The notes under the pieces were generated by a model, which did not search any database, was not told where the DNA came from, and saw only the letters and a list, made by a program, of their open reading frames with translations. 64,000 nt of DNA from Ruminiclostridium cellobioparum subsp. termitidis CT1112 (GTDB lineage: Bacteria > Bacillota > Clostridia > Acetivibrionales > DSM-1351), in assembly GCF_000350485.1 (NCBI RefSeq), contig NZ_AORV01000059.1, forward strand, positions 1-64,000, read 5' to 3'. Both the position numbers and the translations under genes were made by a program. Shown one piece after another: positions 17,253-27,610 of the stretch. Numbering within the stretch: position 1 is the stretch's first letter; each line of letters begins with the position of its first letter.

Positions 17253-18443
17253 ATGGTATTTGATGAGAGGCTCCGTTATCTGGTGCAGGAGCATAACAGC
17301 CTGACAGACAGGAAAAATTCAAAATTAAAAGGCGGAAACGGTATTTTTGACAGATACCGGTATCCCGTAATCACCAATGAGCATACCCCTCTGTTCTGGA
17401 GATATGATTTAAACCACAACACCAATCCGTATCTCATGGAACGAATTGGTGTCAACTGTGCCTTCAATCCGGGAGCCATTGAATTAAACGGAAAGATTTA
17501 TCTGGTGGTCCGGGTGGAAGGCACCGACAGGAAATCCTTCTTTGCCGTGGCCGAAAGTGATAACGGAATAGACAACTTCAAGTTTTGGAACTACCCTGTT
17601 GTAATGCCTGAAACTGAAAATCCAGACGCAAATGTATATGATATGAGACTTGTAAAACATGAGGACGGCTGGATATACGGACTTTTCTGCACAGAAAGAA
17701 AGGACCCGGCCGCACCCTCCGGTGATACTTCAAGTGCCGTTGCAGCATGCGGCATAGCAAGAACAAGGGATTTGAGAGACTGGGAGCGCCTGCCCGACCT
17801 TAAGACCTCCTCCCCGCAGCAGCGCAATGTTGTGCTTCATCCGGAGTTCATCAAGGGCAGGTATGCTCTCTATACCCGGCCGCAGGACGGTTTCATCGAC
17901 ACCGGAAAAGGCGGCGGTATTGGGTTCGGCTATACCGCCAGTATGGAGAATGCATGCATTGATGAAGAAATTCTTATGGAATGCAAGGAATACCACACCA
18001 TAAAAGAGGTCAAAAACGGACAGGGTCCTGCTCCCATAAAAACACCGAAGGGCTGGCTCCACATTGCCCACGGGGTACGAGACACCGCCGCAGGCTTGCG
18101 TTACGTGGTTTACGCCTTCCTGTCGGACCTTGAGCATCCGGAGCAGGTCACAAAACGCCCGGGCGGTTTCCTCATAGCCCCCGAAGGTGAAGAACGTATT
18201 GGTGACGTGTCTAATGTTGTATTCTGTAATGGGGCTATAGCAAGGGCTAACGGAGATATTCTCATTTACTATGCCTCTTCTGACACAAGGTGCCATGTTG
18301 CAGCCACCACAGTGGACAAAATGCTGGATTATGTAATGAACACCCCCGAGGATCCTCTGAGAAGCTATGCCTGTGTACAACAGCGAATAGAGCTGATTTC
18401 CAGGAATCTTGAATTGCTCAGCAGTAAGAAAATTATATTGTAA
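17253..18443 (+). CDS. GH130 4-O-beta-D-mannosyl-D-glucose phosphorylase
   Basis: This 396-aa enzyme is longer than the first GH130 protein and fits subfamily 1. Diagnostic stretches are [60 protein letters not shown] and [20 protein letters not shown]. It phosphorolyses Man-beta-1,4-Glc to mannose 1-phosphate and glucose. It directly follows the 2-epimerase that makes this disaccharide, an arrangement established for intracellular mannobiose use. No signal peptide. Confidence 0.93.
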   Translation: MVFDERLRYLVQEHNSLTDRKNSKLKGGNGIFDRYRYPVITNEHTPLFWRYDLNHNTNPYLMERIGVNCAFNPGAIELNGKIYLVVRVEGTDRKSFFAVAESDNGIDNFKFWNYPVVMPETENPDANVYDMRLVKHEDGWIYGLFCTERKDPAAPSGDTSSAVAACGIARTRDLRDWERLPDLKTSSPQQRNVVLHPEFIKGRYALYTRPQDGFIDTGKGGGIGFGYTASMENACIDEEILMECKEYHTIKEVKNGQGPAPIKTPKGWLHIAHGVRDTAAGLRYVVYAFLSDLEHPEQVTKRPGGFLIAPEGEERIGDVSNVVFCNGAIARANGDILIYYASSDTRCHVAATTVDKMLDYVMNTPEDPLRSYACVQQRIELISRNLELLSSKKIIL

Positions 18444-18455
18444 CCGGAGGAGCTT

Positions 18456-19412
18456 ATGAATCCAAGCCATGGAGATATGCCCCTGGAGGAGCTGGAAAAG
18501 TATACCGGCAGCACTCCCTGCCCCGCCGACTTTGATATTTTCTGGGACAAAGCACTGGAAGAAATGAGTGCTGCAGCTCCGGAGGTGGAACTCATACCCT
18601 CTGATTTTGTCAAAGTGCCCTTTGCCGAGTGCTTTGATCTTTACTTTACAGGTGTCGGCGGCGCACGTATTCACGCAAAATATCTGAGGCCAAAGGCCTC
18701 CCCGAAGCCCTGTCCGGCAGTCCTAAAATTTCACGGCTATGCATGGCATTCGGGTGATTGGCACGATAAACTTAACTATGTGGCCATGGGCTTTTGCGTT
18801 GCGGCTCTCGACTGCCGGGGACAGGGCGGTACGTCGGAGGACACCGGATGTATAAAGGGCCCTACCCTGCGCGGGCACATTATCAGAGGTATTAACGACT
18901 CTCCTGAGAAAATGTTGTTCAGGCAGATATACCTGGATACGGCTCAACTTGCAAATATAGTAATGAGCTTCCCGGAGGTGGATGAAAGCTATGTGTGTAC
19001 AACAGGAGAGTCCCAGGGAGGAGCGTTGGCACTGGTATGTGCCGCACTTGAACCCAGGATTGCCAAAGCAGCTCCTGTTCATCCCTATCTAAGCGATTTC
19101 AAGAGATATTGGTATCTGGATGCACAGGATGAAATAAAAGAGTACTTCCGGTTCTTCGATCCCATGCACCTGAGAGAAAAAGAAATATTCAATAAACTTG
19201 GTTATATAGACATACAGAATCTTGTAAAAAGAATAAAGGCAGAGGTTTTATTCTCTACCGGCCTTCTGGATCAGGTATGTCCCCCTTCAACACAATTTGC
19301 AGCCTACAATAAAATCTCAGCTGCAAAACAAATGCTGCTGTTCCATGATTATGCACATGAATATTACCCTCAACTGAATGATTATATATTTAAATTTATT
19401 TGTAATATTTAG
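18456..19412 (+). CDS. CE7 acetyl esterase (acetylxylan esterase / cephalosporin-C deacetylase type)
   Basis: This 318-aa alpha/beta hydrolase begins 12 bp after the mannosylglucose phosphorylase, with CGGAGG before the ATG. CE7 motifs are present: ALDCRGQGG (oxyanion), TTGESQGGALALVCAAL (nucleophile Ser), a catalytic Asp in LLDQVCPPSTQFAAYN and a catalytic His in FHDYAHEYYP. CE7 enzymes are typically cytosolic hexamers that remove acetyl groups from short oligosaccharides. In this operon it probably deacetylates imported (gluco)mannan oligosaccharides before phosphorolysis. Confidence 0.92.
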   Translation: MNPSHGDMPLEELEKYTGSTPCPADFDIFWDKALEEMSAAAPEVELIPSDFVKVPFAECFDLYFTGVGGARIHAKYLRPKASPKPCPAVLKFHGYAWHSGDWHDKLNYVAMGFCVAALDCRGQGGTSEDTGCIKGPTLRGHIIRGINDSPEKMLFRQIYLDTAQLANIVMSFPEVDESYVCTTGESQGGALALVCAALEPRIAKAAPVHPYLSDFKRYWYLDAQDEIKEYFRFFDPMHLREKEIFNKLGYIDIQNLVKRIKAEVLFSTGLLDQVCPPSTQFAAYNKISAAKQMLLFHDYAHEYYPQLNDYIFKFICNI

Positions 19413-19492
19413 TTAAGAAACTCTGAAAGAACAAGGCCCGGCTGCAATCCTGCACTTTGCAGGTAAACTGATAACTCCCGGTACAGCAGTAT

Positions 19493-21110
19493 CTATAAAA
19501 CAATATTTCTGTACTGGGAAGGCGTTATTCCCACCACCTTCTTGAATACCTTGCTAAAATAGTTGGGATCGGCATACCCCACCAACATGCCGACTTCATA
19601 GGTTTTTACTGCTACATCCTTTAACAGAGTCTTAGCCCTATCTATCCTGACCCTTGTCAAATAATCAATAAAATTCTCTCCTGTACAGGTTTTAAACATT
19701 TCACTGAAGTAGTTTCCGTTAACATAAACCAATCCGGTAATTTTTGCAAGAGTTATATCTTCACTGTAATGCTTTGCAACATAATCCTTCACTACTTCAA
19801 CTATTTTTTTATCTTTCCTGCTCCTCAGGTACAAAATTTGTTTTGTAAGCTCTGTATATACATTAACAGACAGTTTTTCAATTTCGTCGGCCGTATCCAG
19901 CATTTCCAGCTGCTGAACATAGCTGTACCCACTGGTATCAAGCAACTCTACAGCCCGTTTGAAATCGTCGAATTTAAATTTCATTTTTAGAAATATATCC
20001 TTAAACATCTGATTGACATCCTGTGGAACAAAATTCTTCTGCCTGATTTTATGAAAGGCATCGCTGAAAACTTTCCGGATTCCAGTGGCATCAGGCTGCT
20101 CAATTACCCTTTCAATGCTGTTTTCCAGCTCAATTTTAACCGCCTCTCCTTCAGCATCCCAGTTCTGAAAAGGCCTGACGGAATTTTGTTCAATAACAGT
20201 GTTTATATTTATATTATAGTAATATCTATGTTCCATAGCCTTACACACACTGCAATATAAGGAGTTTAAATCAAAAATACCTCCCGGAACACTTGAAACA
20301 GCTATTGTAAAGCTTATTTGGGCATGCCTGTCAAGATTGAAGCGGATGGAACCTGTTATTTCATTAATGAGCTGCCGGTCACAGGTATTGATAAATACAG
20401 CCAGGCCAAATTCCAATTGACAGGAAAAAAATCCGGCCTTCGCCTCAACAATCTCCTCTGAGATATTTCTGATTATGTAATATTTGATTTTCCCCTCTTC
20501 TTCCCCATATTTTGAAGAAAAAAGTTTAATAATTGTCAATTGAAATAAATAAAAGAGTGAACCTATCCTCAGGGGTGAAATTAATACCATAGTAATTCAG
20601 TTTTCTTGCAATGTCTTCACTGCTCTCATACGGTTGACCGGCAGTGAGAACACCGTGGAGAAACCTGTCCTTAAGAATGGGGAAACTCTCATTCAGTTTA
20701 ATGTTGTGGTCTATAAACTCATCTTTCTTTTTTTTATCCATACGTATGGATTCCTGTATTTCTTTTAACAGAGCATAAAGCTTATCGTCTTCAACAGGCT
20801 TGAGCAAATAGTCCACCGCACCGTTTTTCATGGTATGCCTTACATATGTAAAGTCTTCAAATCCGCTTATTACAACCTTTTTCAATTCGGGATATTTCTC
20901 AGATAAAACCTGCACCAACTCTTTGCCATCCATATTGGGCATACGTATATCTGTAATTACAACGTCAGGTTCAACCTCTTCTATAAGCTTAAGGGCTTGC
21001 AGCCCGTCACCCGCTTCTCCTGCTACAACAAAGTCTTTAACCTTGCTTATGGATTTGGAAAGTCCCTTTCTCAGAATGATCTCATCATCAACTATCAATA
21101 TTTTAAGCAT
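19493..21110 (-). pseudogene. YesN-type AraC response regulator, interrupted by a one-base frameshift
   Basis: Two overlapping ORFs together make one regulator. The first (21110-20526) has a receiver domain: LIVDDE near residue 5, phospho-acceptor Asp in VITDIRMPN, and the KPVEDDK switch Lys. It stops after LLFISIDNY. The second (20590-19493) resumes in the next frame at KLFSSKYGEEEG and ends with a double AraC HTH (ITGLVYVNGNYFSEMFKTCT, VGMLVGYADPNYFSKVF). Removing one T in the AATTATTAAAC tract near 20526-20534 restores one ORF of about 535 aa, the usual length. The flanks look well conserved, so the lesion is recent or a sequencing error. It follows yesM on the same strand. Confidence 0.8.
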
Positions 21111-21138
21111 CTGCAGACCCCTTCCGCCTTTTGATATT

Positions 21139-23091
21139 TTATAATTGGTTTACACTGTTCATGCGCTTTTCACATGGAAGCATTATTGAGACAGTTGTTC
21201 CTTTTCCGGGCCAGCCTGAAATTTTCAAACCGAACCCGGCTCCATAATATAGTTTAATGCGCTCATTTATATTCCTCAGACCTATGCTCTTCGAATCGTC
21301 TCCTCCCGGCGAAAATCCGTTTATTCTGTCATTTATGAGCTCCGCCTGTTCTTCCGTCATTCCTATTCCGCTATCTGCTATTTCAAAATATATTCTTTCA
21401 TTTTCCTTATAGCCGCGGATACGGATCATCCCTTGGCCGGCAGTGACCTCCAGTCCGTGGTAAAAAGCGTTTTCCACTATTGGCTGGAATACCAGCTTTA
21501 TTATGCTTATTTCATAAAATTCCTCCGGGATTTCCAATACCAGTTTAAATCTGTTGCCAAATCTGAAATTCTGGAGTTCGAAATACTGGTTCACATGATC
21601 TATTTCATCCCCCACTGTAACCACCTTGTTGCTGATATTGATGCTGTATCTTAGCATTTTCCCTAAAAGACAGGTCATTTTGGCTGTGTCGTTGTCATCA
21701 TTTATCTCTGCAAGCCTTCTGATGGATTCCAGGGTGTTGTATATAAAATGGGGATTTATTTGTGCCTGTAATGCGCTTAGTTCTGTCTCTCTTTTTCTGA
21801 TTTGGGTGACATGTACCGTATTTACAAGTGTGTCGATCTTTTTTATCATCCTGTTAAAGCTTTTTCCCAACAAACCCACTTCATCCCGTGTCCTCACCTT
21901 AAATCTGACCGATAGATCCCCATGCTCAACCAGCCGCATGGTGTGCACCAATTTCCTTAACGGGTTTGTAATCCCTTTTGTAACATATATGGTAATAATC
22001 AATGCCAGTGACGCAATGACACCAACCATTACCAGAAACTCACCTGTGAGGGCGGCAACGCTCTTAAATATTTCTTCATTGGGAATGACCCTTATAAGGC
22101 TCCACCCAATTGACTTTGATTTAACTGATAAAATGGTATATTCCTTATTTGCCCTGTTGATACTGCTGATATTATTCTGTAAGTTAAAGCCTTCCAATTC
22201 AGGTATATCGAAATTTGCGTCATTGATATCCATTGAAATATTGCTTTGATTATTGTCGTATATTATATTCCCGCTGTTATTTATTATAAGAGTCCGTTCA
22301 CCCTTCAATACCTTTGACTCCGAAATGATGCTGCTTATATATCTGATGTCGGTGCTGATGCACATTGAGCCGATATTTTCGCTTCCGTATATATCATTTA
22401 TGGCCCTTGACACCGGAAAGATATAAATGGGAGTTCCCCTTGCTTCAACATACTGATCAAATCTTTGAGTGTCTCCCACAACCGACTGCCCTTTATTTTT
22501 CAAGCTATTTTTATACCAGGCCTCAGTAATAGGGTTATATGAATTTTTATTATCCGGGATCAGGCTGTTATTTATCATCCGGTATACATAATCTCCGTTA
22601 GGGCTTACTATAAATACCGAATATATGTTTTTATTTAAAGCCATAATCCTTGTCATAAGTGTTGCCAGGATTTCCTCGTCCTTCTGGCTGAAGCCTGTTG
22701 AATCAGGTAATGCAAAATCAGCTCTGGGACTGTTGGGAGAAGTGTTAAATCCCAGTCTGCTGTCATTTGATTTATCTGGTTTATTTATTTTATTACGAAG
22801 CACATCCAGAGTATTGTAGTCGTACAACGGAAGAATTGTTATATTTCTGAGCTGATTTATATATGCCTCAATGGACCACATTGACTGTTCATTTACCTTC
22901 TGTATAAGATTCAGGGCTTCATCCTCTTTTCTTCCTATGTAATTGGAGAAAAAGTAATAGGAGAACAGAGTCAGAGGAAGTATCAGCAAAATAATATATA
23001 TTGTAAGAAACTTTTTTTGAAGCGTAAAATCTCTAAATCTTATAATTTTATAAAATCTAGAGATTCTCTTTTTGTATCTGGATTTTAACAT
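21139..23091 (-). CDS. YesM-type sensor histidine kinase
   Basis: I chose the ATG at 23091 behind GAGG, giving 650 aa. Architecture: N-terminal membrane helix (about 27-50), a long extracellular Cache-type sensor region with NGDYVYRMINN and FPVSRAIND, a second helix near residue 300-320, a HAMP region (TKGITNPLRKLVHTMRLVEH), then a His_kinase domain with QINPHFIYNTLESIRRLAEI. A GHKL ATPase follows, with PIVENAFYHGLE, DSGIGM and SIGLRNINER. It pairs with the frameshifted YesN just downstream and with the ABC importer genes just upstream in the same operon, so it probably senses the oligosaccharide imported. Confidence 0.92.
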   Translation of the reverse strand: MLKSRYKKRISRFYKIIRFRDFTLQKKFLTIYIILLILPLTLFSYYFFSNYIGRKEDEALNLIQKVNEQSMWSIEAYINQLRNITILPLYDYNTLDVLRNKINKPDKSNDSRLGFNTSPNSPRADFALPDSTGFSQKDEEILATLMTRIMALNKNIYSVFIVSPNGDYVYRMINNSLIPDNKNSYNPITEAWYKNSLKNKGQSVVGDTQRFDQYVEARGTPIYIFPVSRAINDIYGSENIGSMCISTDIRYISSIISESKVLKGERTLIINNSGNIIYDNNQSNISMDINDANFDIPELEGFNLQNNISSINRANKEYTILSVKSKSIGWSLIRVIPNEEIFKSVAALTGEFLVMVGVIASLALIITIYVTKGITNPLRKLVHTMRLVEHGDLSVRFKVRTRDEVGLLGKSFNRMIKKIDTLVNTVHVTQIRKRETELSALQAQINPHFIYNTLESIRRLAEINDDNDTAKMTCLLGKMLRYSINISNKVVTVGDEIDHVNQYFELQNFRFGNRFKLVLEIPEEFYEISIIKLVFQPIVENAFYHGLEVTAGQGMIRIRGYKENERIYFEIADSGIGMTEEQAELINDRINGFSPGGDDSKSIGLRNINERIKLYYGAGFGLKISGWPGKGTTVSIMLPCEKRMNSVNQL

Positions 23092-23179
23092 AATGAACCT
23101 CATCATGTAATTCTGTTTATTTCGAACAGACTAAAAAATATTTATTAATAGTGTATTATACTATTAAAACAAATTCAAA

Positions 23180-24052
23180 TCATTCTTTGACAGATCCGGT
23201 GGTTATACCCTGGAAAATGTACTTTTGCATAAACAGGAAAATTGCAATGGTTGGTATCATAACAAGCAGTATAGCTGCAGACATCAGATTTTGTACATTT
23301 ATCCTGTCTCCCTGAAATGCCATCAATGCCGTTGTTGCTGTTTTAAGCTCCAATTTTGACATATACAGGTATTGGGTATACATATCATTATATATTGTAA
23401 CGGATTTTAGTATTATTATGGTAGCAGTTGCAGGTGCCAGCAGCGGCAAAATGATGCTTCTGAAAATTTTAAAGTAGGATGCTCCTTCTATCATGGCGCT
23501 TTCATCCAGTGATACCGAAATCTTCTCCATAAACTGAAGATATATCCATAATTGAACAATATCCGTACTTAAGTATATCAGAATAGGTGCATATATGGTT
23601 CCGGTAAGCTCCAGCCCTTTCATTACCGCATATATTGAGACTTGAAGCGCCACACTTGGAACAATATAAGCTACCGTATATACCAGTTTAATATATTTTT
23701 TCAGTTTAAAATCAAACCTATCCATACAATAAGCCACCATTGAGCCTATAACTACCGTTCCAACGGCTCCCACAGCCACAAGGATCAGACTGTTTTTAAA
23801 AGCAGTAAGAAAATCACCCTCTATAAATGCTTTTATATAATTATTAAAATTAAAAAAACTTTTCGGTAGAGAAAAAACAGAAGTGTCAACATATTCCTCA
23901 TCTGTCTTAAAGGAAGTAAACACCAGAATGGAAAGGGGATATAGTACCAGAAAGGACCAGAATAATAAAATTAAATGTCTTAACAGATCGGCAATTACAT
24001 AGCGCAGTTCCTTTTTAGCTGCTCCCGGTATTTTATTTACAGCAATATTCAT
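23180..24052 (-). CDS. sugar ABC transporter permease, MalG type
   Basis: The ATG at 24052 has AGGAGG 6 nt upstream; a longer start at 24079 lacks one. The 290-aa protein has six membrane segments and the EAA loop SLDESAMIEGASYFKIFRSI followed by ILPLLAPA, which docks the ATPase. The second permease gene and binding-protein gene are upstream on the same strand. No ATPase gene is in this operon, so a shared MsmK-type ATPase encoded elsewhere probably powers it. Confidence 0.92.
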   Translation of the reverse strand: MNIAVNKIPGAAKKELRYVIADLLRHLILLFWSFLVLYPLSILVFTSFKTDEEYVDTSVFSLPKSFFNFNNYIKAFIEGDFLTAFKNSLILVAVGAVGTVVIGSMVAYCMDRFDFKLKKYIKLVYTVAYIVPSVALQVSIYAVMKGLELTGTIYAPILIYLSTDIVQLWIYLQFMEKISVSLDESAMIEGASYFKIFRSIILPLLAPATATIIILKSVTIYNDMYTQYLYMSKLELKTATTALMAFQGDRINVQNLMSAAILLVMIPTIAIFLFMQKYIFQGITTGSVKE

Positions 24053-24071
24053 TTTAACCTCCTTTTGGATG

Positions 24072-24938
24072 CTAATCACCTTTAAAAATCAATTTTTTCT
24101 GTATGGCTGTCAGGATCAGTACCAGCACCAGCAGCACCACTGCCATTGCAGCAGCAAAACCATATCTGTTAAACTGTGTAAATGCATTTATGGTATACAG
24201 AACAAAAGTATTGCTAGCATTCACCGGTCCCCCCTTTGTTATAATGAATGGTTCTACAAAGGCTTGAAGCCCTCCGCTCAAGGTGAGGAAAAGATTCAAT
24301 TCAACAATTGTTTTTATGCCGGGAAGCGTAATGTATATAAAATTCTGCCAGGTACCGGCACCATCAATCATAGCCGATTCATAAACTTCAGGGTTGATTG
24401 ATTGAAAAGCTGCAATATAAAGGATCATTGTATATCCTGTATATCTCCATAGAGATATTCCGGCAAGGGAGAAATTAACAATTTTCAGATTACTCAAAAA
24501 CCCCACTGGCTCAACTCCCAGGGACGTTAATACGGCATTTATGGGCCCTCTTTCAAAATCAAACAGAAAGGTAAACATAAAGGCTATCGCAGCACTGTTT
24601 ATTATGAACGGAAGAAATATTGAAGCTTTATAGAAATTCCTTCCTCTAATTTTTACTGTCAGCAATACGGCGAATAAAAGTGCAATTATATTTTGCAAAA
24701 CACCGTTTAAAATATAAATAACATTATTTCTCAAAGCAACCCAGACATCAGGAGTTTGAAATACTTCAACATAATTATCAATACCTGTAAAATTGTAATC
24801 CGGCATTATCCCGTCCCAATCGGTAAAGCTCATATAGAACAGTCTGAAGAATGGAAACAGGAAGAACAATCCCATCAGCAACAGAGGTATTAAAAGGAAT
24901 GAAATCAATAACAGCTTTTTTTGTGTCTTGTACGACAT
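24072..24938 (-). CDS. sugar ABC transporter permease, MalF type
   Basis: The 288-aa protein starts at the ATG at 24938 with GGTGGG 8 nt upstream; an in-frame GTG at 24947 is an alternative. It has six membrane helices, the N-terminal family stretch FRLFYMSFTDWDG, and the EAA loop NPEVYESAMIDGAGTWQNFI followed by TLPGIK. It forms the heterodimeric channel with the next gene product for oligosaccharide uptake (CUT1 family). Confidence 0.92.
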   Translation of the reverse strand: MSYKTQKKLLLISFLLIPLLLMGLFFLFPFFRLFYMSFTDWDGIMPDYNFTGIDNYVEVFQTPDVWVALRNNVIYILNGVLQNIIALLFAVLLTVKIRGRNFYKASIFLPFIINSAAIAFMFTFLFDFERGPINAVLTSLGVEPVGFLSNLKIVNFSLAGISLWRYTGYTMILYIAAFQSINPEVYESAMIDGAGTWQNFIYITLPGIKTIVELNLFLTLSGGLQAFVEPFIITKGGPVNASNTFVLYTINAFTQFNRYGFAAAMAVVLLVLVLILTAIQKKLIFKGD

Positions 24939-25037
24939 ATAGTGCACCCACCATCCCTTTTGGAAGTTTATCTTAAATATAAATCACTATAACAGCTATA
25001 GTGATTCATATTTAAGCAGTAATAATTTCAGGAGTCC

Positions 25038-26354
25038 CTATTTACCCATTGCTTTTTTCCACTTAGTGTTAAGCTGATCAAAGGCCTTTTGAATATCTCC
25101 CGATACCAGCACTTCCTGAGCAAGCTTGTTGTAATCCACCTGCGCTTTGTTCATAATATCGGTGTAGGCCTTTGTATCCGATACTACATCCAGCTTCCGG
25201 GGACTATAGGATTCAAATTCCTTTGCAAAGGGAATATCCACAGCTACCGATTTTCTGGCAGTTAATAGTCCAAGGCTCTTACCCACACTTGCATAATTTG
25301 TGTCCATCATAAACTTAAAGAAGGCTTCGGTTGCAGCTTTATTTTTAGTGTTCTGAGCCATACCCAGAGCAACATCAGGTCCTGCACTTACTTTTTTCGG
25401 TGTTTTTTCATTGTCATAGGGCAGCGGGAAGAAACCCACGTCATCAATTGTCAAAGGATCCAAGGCCTGGGGAATGAACCAGGGTCCCAGTATGAACATA
25501 CCCACCTTGCCGTCACGGAAATCTTTTTTGATCGGCTCCCAGTCCGAGGAAAGCGGATCTTTTTCCAGAATGCCTGCCTCCTTGAAGGCCTTTAATAACC
25601 CGAACGCTTTTCCCATGGGACTGTCCACAGTAAACGGTGCTTCATTTTCAGCAAGTGTGTTTCTGTAGTTCCCATCACCTGCAATTGTATTTGCTATATC
25701 AAGCCAGTAATACTGCAAAGGCCAGCCAGCCTTGGCCGCAGTTGCAAGACCTGTTCTGCCCGATGCCGTTATTTTCTTTCCTGCCGAAATCATTTCATCA
25801 AGAGTCTGAGGAACAGTAATACCTAACTCGGAAAATATCTTTTTATTATAAACAACCCCGGTTGCACTTGCGCCCTGTGGAAGCGCATAAATCTTCCGGT
25901 CTGAACCACTGAATACTTCCGAATATAAAAAGTCTTTTGCAAACTCGTAATCATCCAGCGGAATATTGTATTTTGTTAATTGATCTTTTGTATAATAGCC
26001 ATTATGTACCGTCCATACGTCAGGCAGATCATTTGACGACATCTTGACCTTTATGGCCGCTTGATAATCCTTTATGGTTTCAATATTTACCTTTATATTG
26101 GGAAACTCCTTGTTAAAATCTGCAACAAACTGCGGAAGCAAAGTATTCTGCAAATCTGTTCTGTTTGAGCTGAAAGTAATTTCGCCAGCTGCATCTTCAG
26201 GATTTGTTTTTTCATCTGATGATCCGCCGGCTGCCGCGGTTACTGCAGCCTCCTGTGTTGTTGAGATGGAAGCATTGTTGTCCTTTCCGCATCCGACCGA
26301 TATTGTTCCTGCAATTGCAGCAATCAAGAACAAAGAGGTAATTTTCTTAAGCAT
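25038..26354 (-). CDS. sugar ABC transporter substrate-binding lipoprotein
   Basis: This 438-aa lipoprotein has the signal MLKKITSLFLIAAIAGTISV with the lipobox Cys directly after (SVGC). A linker rich in Ala/Ser/Thr follows, then a family-1 extracellular solute-binding fold with KMSSNDLPDVWTVHNG, GPWFIPQALDPL and a C-terminal AFDQLNTKWKKAM. It captures the oligosaccharide for the two permeases downstream. Position next to the beta-mannan operon makes mannooligosaccharide a reasonable guess. The upstream 120 bp carry its promoter. Confidence 0.9.
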   Translation of the reverse strand: MLKKITSLFLIAAIAGTISVGCGKDNNASISTTQEAAVTAAAGGSSDEKTNPEDAAGEITFSSNRTDLQNTLLPQFVADFNKEFPNIKVNIETIKDYQAAIKVKMSSNDLPDVWTVHNGYYTKDQLTKYNIPLDDYEFAKDFLYSEVFSGSDRKIYALPQGASATGVVYNKKIFSELGITVPQTLDEMISAGKKITASGRTGLATAAKAGWPLQYYWLDIANTIAGDGNYRNTLAENEAPFTVDSPMGKAFGLLKAFKEAGILEKDPLSSDWEPIKKDFRDGKVGMFILGPWFIPQALDPLTIDDVGFFPLPYDNEKTPKKVSAGPDVALGMAQNTKNKAATEAFFKFMMDTNYASVGKSLGLLTARKSVAVDIPFAKEFESYSPRKLDVVSDTKAYTDIMNKAQVDYNKLAQEVLVSGDIQKAFDQLNTKWKKAMGK

Positions 26355-26474
26355 TTTAAAATCCTCCTTTAATTTTCTTTATATAAACATCCCGTACTAC
26401 AAATATAGTTTAGCAATAACTAAATTCTATTAGAATGGAATAAACTTTTCTTTATAGTAAAATATTCAGACATT

Positions 26475-26513
26475 AAAAAAACCGGATATGGAATTTCTTC
26501 ATTCCACATCCGG
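26475..26513 (-). terminator. rho-independent terminator of the C39/BtrH-like gene
   Basis: On the minus strand a 13-bp stem (26482-26494 with 26501-26513, one mismatch) closes a 6-nt loop and is followed by a run of seven T. It lies 8 bp after the stop of the gene at 26522. Confidence 0.85.
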
Positions 26514-26521
26514 CTTATTAC

Positions 26522-27610
26522 TTAAAACAGTTTCAAAAGTTCAATCAACTCTATCTCCTCTGCCAGCAGCTGTCTTATGCGATCCCCAATATTTCTGTCC
26601 AGCGGCTTTTTAGTGCGGAGCATTTTATTAAGTATTGTCTCTATAAGCTCCCACTGTTCCTTGGTCTCAATGATTTTGCCTTTTAAAAGCTGTGGGTCAC
26701 CTGAATATCCCATATCCCCGTTCATAATATTTATGTATTCCAGCAAAATTGTTCTGGCCCCATGGATCATCCATATATCAAAGCAAATTCTGTCCAGCAT
26801 GGGCCAGCCTTCCGTTTTATAATAAGCCTCCAGACTGCAGCCTTCGTCACATAATTCAGCGAACCTCTCCATGGCCTCTTTCCCGTAATATCTTGTATAC
26901 AGTCCGTCCTGTACTTCCGGCGCCAAAAAATTACCGGCAATTGCATGAAAAAGACCTGCAACTTCTGTTTTGAATGCGTTTCCCGTCAGATTGCCAACAT
27001 CCGCCTCCACTGTACAGCACCTCATGTAATGGCTGCAGGCTTTCTCTATTTCACGTTTGGATATGACTCCTATCTGAGCATTAGACTCATAGGGTATATA
27101 ATTTTCCATGGTTACTGTATATGGAAGCTTCTCAACATAGTAAAAATTCTCGGTATCGTGGCATAGTATGATGTTGTTGTGGTCATCAACTCCGGGACGA
27201 AAGTCTTTCATGTCAAAATCAGGATTATATTTACTGTAGAAGCTTAATATCTCAAATACCGTATCAAGAATTACCATATGCCCCTGGTCCAAAAGACTTT
27301 CAATAAATCCCACCGCACCGCTGTCGCCTTCTCTGACATATGTATTTACCCTGACGTATTTTGTCCACAATGAAACCAGATTTCTGCTCAGATTATACAA
27401 GCGGAAGACACCTGTTGTACTGTTCCTCCAGAAAGTAGGATTTACATCCCTTATAAACAGGGCTGCAATGAGTTTTTTATCCAATTTGAATTGATTCAGC
27501 AGGATGTTGTAAACAGAGGCCTCAAAACAGTTCAGCTGTAATGAAAACATGTCCGGTGTCCCGTCTTTTTCCTTAAAAAAACTCAAATCCTTTAAATCGG
27601 ATTTCTTCAT
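26522..27610 (-). CDS. orphan protein resembling a C39-like / BtrH N-terminal-type fold
   Basis: I prefer the ATG at 27610 (GGAG 6 nt upstream) over that at 27622. The protein has 362 aa with no signal peptide or membrane helix. By eye the N-terminal half has the order of a papain-like C39/BtrH-type domain: a Cys in LQLNCFEASVYNILLNQ, GHMVILDTVFEILSFY, then a His in DDHNNIILCHDTENFYYVE. The C-terminal half is helical, with RYYGKEAMERFAELC. BtrH-like domains act as acyltransferases or cysteine-protease relatives in natural-product pathways. The assignment is weak. No biosynthetic neighbours are present, and a strong terminator isolates it. Confidence 0.4.
   Translation of the reverse strand: MKKSDLKDLSFFKEKDGTPDMFSLQLNCFEASVYNILLNQFKLDKKLIAALFIRDVNPTFWRNSTTGVFRLYNLSRNLVSLWTKYVRVNTYVREGDSGAVGFIESLLDQGHMVILDTVFEILSFYSKYNPDFDMKDFRPGVDDHNNIILCHDTENFYYVEKLPYTVTMENYIPYESNAQIGVISKREIEKACSHYMRCCTVEADVGNLTGNAFKTEVAGLFHAIAGNFLAPEVQDGLYTRYYGKEAMERFAELCDEGCSLEAYYKTEGWPMLDRICFDIWMIHGARTILLEYINIMNGDMGYSGDPQLLKGKIIETKEQWELIETILNKMLRTKKPLDRNIGDRIRQLLAEEIELIELLKLF

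Noticed and set aside
19449-19463. CCTGCACTTTGCAGG hairpin between the CE7 esterase and the YesN pseudogene
   Set aside because: The stem is short and no T-run follows on either strand, so I did not call it a terminator.
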